A stretch of 5,911 nucleotides of DNA. Source: an uncultured Eubacteriales bacterium (lineage in GTDB: Bacteria > Bacillota > Clostridia > Oscillospirales > CAG-272). This document shows positions 5,382-5,911 of this stretch, one piece after another. Where the stretch lies: NCBI GenBank assembly GCA_958352145.1, contig CATWNM010000059.1, forward strand, positions 1 through 5,911, given 5' to 3'. Made by a program: the position numbers and the translations under genes. Numbering within the stretch: position 1 is the first letter of the stretch; the number at the start of each line of letters is the position of its first letter. The notes below the pieces were generated by a model, which saw only the letters and a program-made list of their open reading frames with translations, was not told the origin of the DNA and did no database searches.

Positions 5382-5911
5382 TTATTTTTTCCTTCTAATC
5401 AACACAACAACGACTGCCGCAGCCACAAGCACGACTGCTGCAACAATTACAATAAGCAGAACATTGCTTTCGGAATTCTCCGAATTAGGATCAGGCTCGC
5501 CGCTGGTCTGCTCCGGCTCATCGGTTGTCCGATCAGATTCACCAGTCGTCTGCTGAGGTTCGTCGGATGTCTGCTCTGACGAATCGGTTGTCTGCTCAGG
5601 TACATTATTCGTCTGTTCAGATTCACTCGTCACCTGCTCGGATTCTTTCGCTGTTTGTTCCATCTCGCTGGTCGTCGATTCAGGCTCGCTGGTTGTTTGT
5701 ACAGGTTCATTGCTTGTCTGTTCAGGCTTGCTGTCAGTCTGCTCGGGATTCGGTTCTTCAGAGGAAACGGAAAGAACCGGGCCGGACGTGCTCATCGTCC
5801 ATATATTTTTAAAATCCAGAGATGCAAACGTCTCTGCCTTGGACGCGTCCGCTGCACTCACCTTATTTGCGCCAAGCTCTATGCAAAGCATATTCTCTAG
5901 GCCTACCGTCC
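5382..5911 (-). CDS. C-terminal part of a membrane-anchored surface protein with a repeat stalk (5' end outside window)
   Basis: The frame is open to the window edge, so the gene is incomplete at its 5' end. An internal ATG at 5891 need not be the start: the codons before it (TVGLEN) continue without a stop and no Shine-Dalgarno is seen. Counting from that Met, residues 1-42 end in SLDFKNIWTMSTSGPVL, which resembles the closing turn of GLUG-type or other beta-helical surface repeats (inference). Next comes a Thr/Glu/Gln/Ser/Pro-rich stalk of 7-residue repeats (49-139), then one hydrophobic span (144-165) and the basic tail RRKK. This is the layout of a cell-surface protein held by a C-terminal membrane helix with the stalk crossing the wall. 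There is no LPxTG motif, so sortase anchoring is unlikely. The ligand or enzymatic role lies in the missing part. Confidence 0.8.
   Translation of the reverse strand, partial: TVGLENMLCIELGANKVSAADASKAETFASLDFKNIWTMSTSGPVLSVSSEEPNPEQTDSKPEQTSNEPVQTTSEPESTTSEMEQTAKESEQVTSESEQTNNVPEQTTDSSEQTSDEPQQTTGESDRTTDEPEQTSGEPDPNSENSESNVLLIVIVAAVVLVAAAVVVVLIRRKK
5475..5747 (-). repeat. Tandem 21-bp repeat encoding a heptapeptide stalk (12 good copies plus one degenerate)
   Basis: Twelve in-register units with consensus PEQTTSE span 5747-5496, for example PEQTDSK, PEQTSNE, PVQTTSE, SEQVTSE, PEQTTDS and PEQTSGE; a degenerate unit PDPNSEN (5495-5475) follows. Q-T at positions 3-4 and an acidic end are the most constant features. 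Copies differ in codons and residues, so the array is old rather than freshly expanded. Proline and the lack of hydrophobic heptad positions argue against a coiled coil and for an extended spacer. Confidence 0.88.

Noticed and set aside
5160..5812. Plus-strand open frames opposite the surface protein and its repeats
   Set aside because: They lie antisense to the repeat array, whose 21-bp period keeps other frames free of stops. They show no binding sites, and their Ser/Arg/Leu-rich products look like translated repeats.

Overview
The window looks like chromosomal DNA from a Gram-positive anaerobe of the Bacillota, most likely class Clostridia. Three things support this: strong GGAGG ribosome binding sites, a ylxM-ffh-rpsP-khpA gene order typical of that phylum, and a lipoprotein and a membrane-anchored stalk protein of the kinds common in gut Clostridia. 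The genus cannot be fixed from the sequence alone.

Positions 1-3543 are a core, plus-strand block for translation and protein targeting. prfB (peptide chain release factor 2) starts at a TTG codon, is a single uninterrupted frame without the usual programmed frameshift, and ends in a good intrinsic terminator. A very strong promoter with an inverted repeat across its start point then drives ylxM (SRP-associated helix-turn-helix protein), ffh (SRP GTPase), rpsP (ribosomal protein bS16) and khpA (KH-domain RNA-binding protein). ylxM and ffh are one base apart and were probably selected for co-translation. Together these genes end translation at UGA/UAA, target nascent membrane proteins and supply a ribosome component.

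Positions 3544-3757 are a 214-base non-coding junction. It holds a small GAAA-loop hairpin, a 15-bp hairpin without a U-run, and a 13-bp hairpin with T-runs on both sides that serves both converging transcription units. The genes that often follow khpA (rimM, trmD, rplS) are absent, so the conserved operon is cut short here.

Positions 3758-5911 are minus-strand, cell-surface genes. One is a complete sugar-type ABC substrate-binding lipoprotein with no transporter partner in view. The other is the 3' end of a surface protein with a 7-residue-repeat stalk and a C-terminal membrane anchor, whose 5' end runs off the window. The 145 bases between them show no convincing terminator and only a weak promoter candidate.

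No tRNA, rRNA, CRISPR array or insertion sequence was seen. The most unusual signal is at the start of prfB: a possible 8-codon upstream frame ends in tandem UGA-UAG stops, and its UGA overlaps the prfB start codon. This may be an alternative route to RF2 self-regulation, but it may also be chance.
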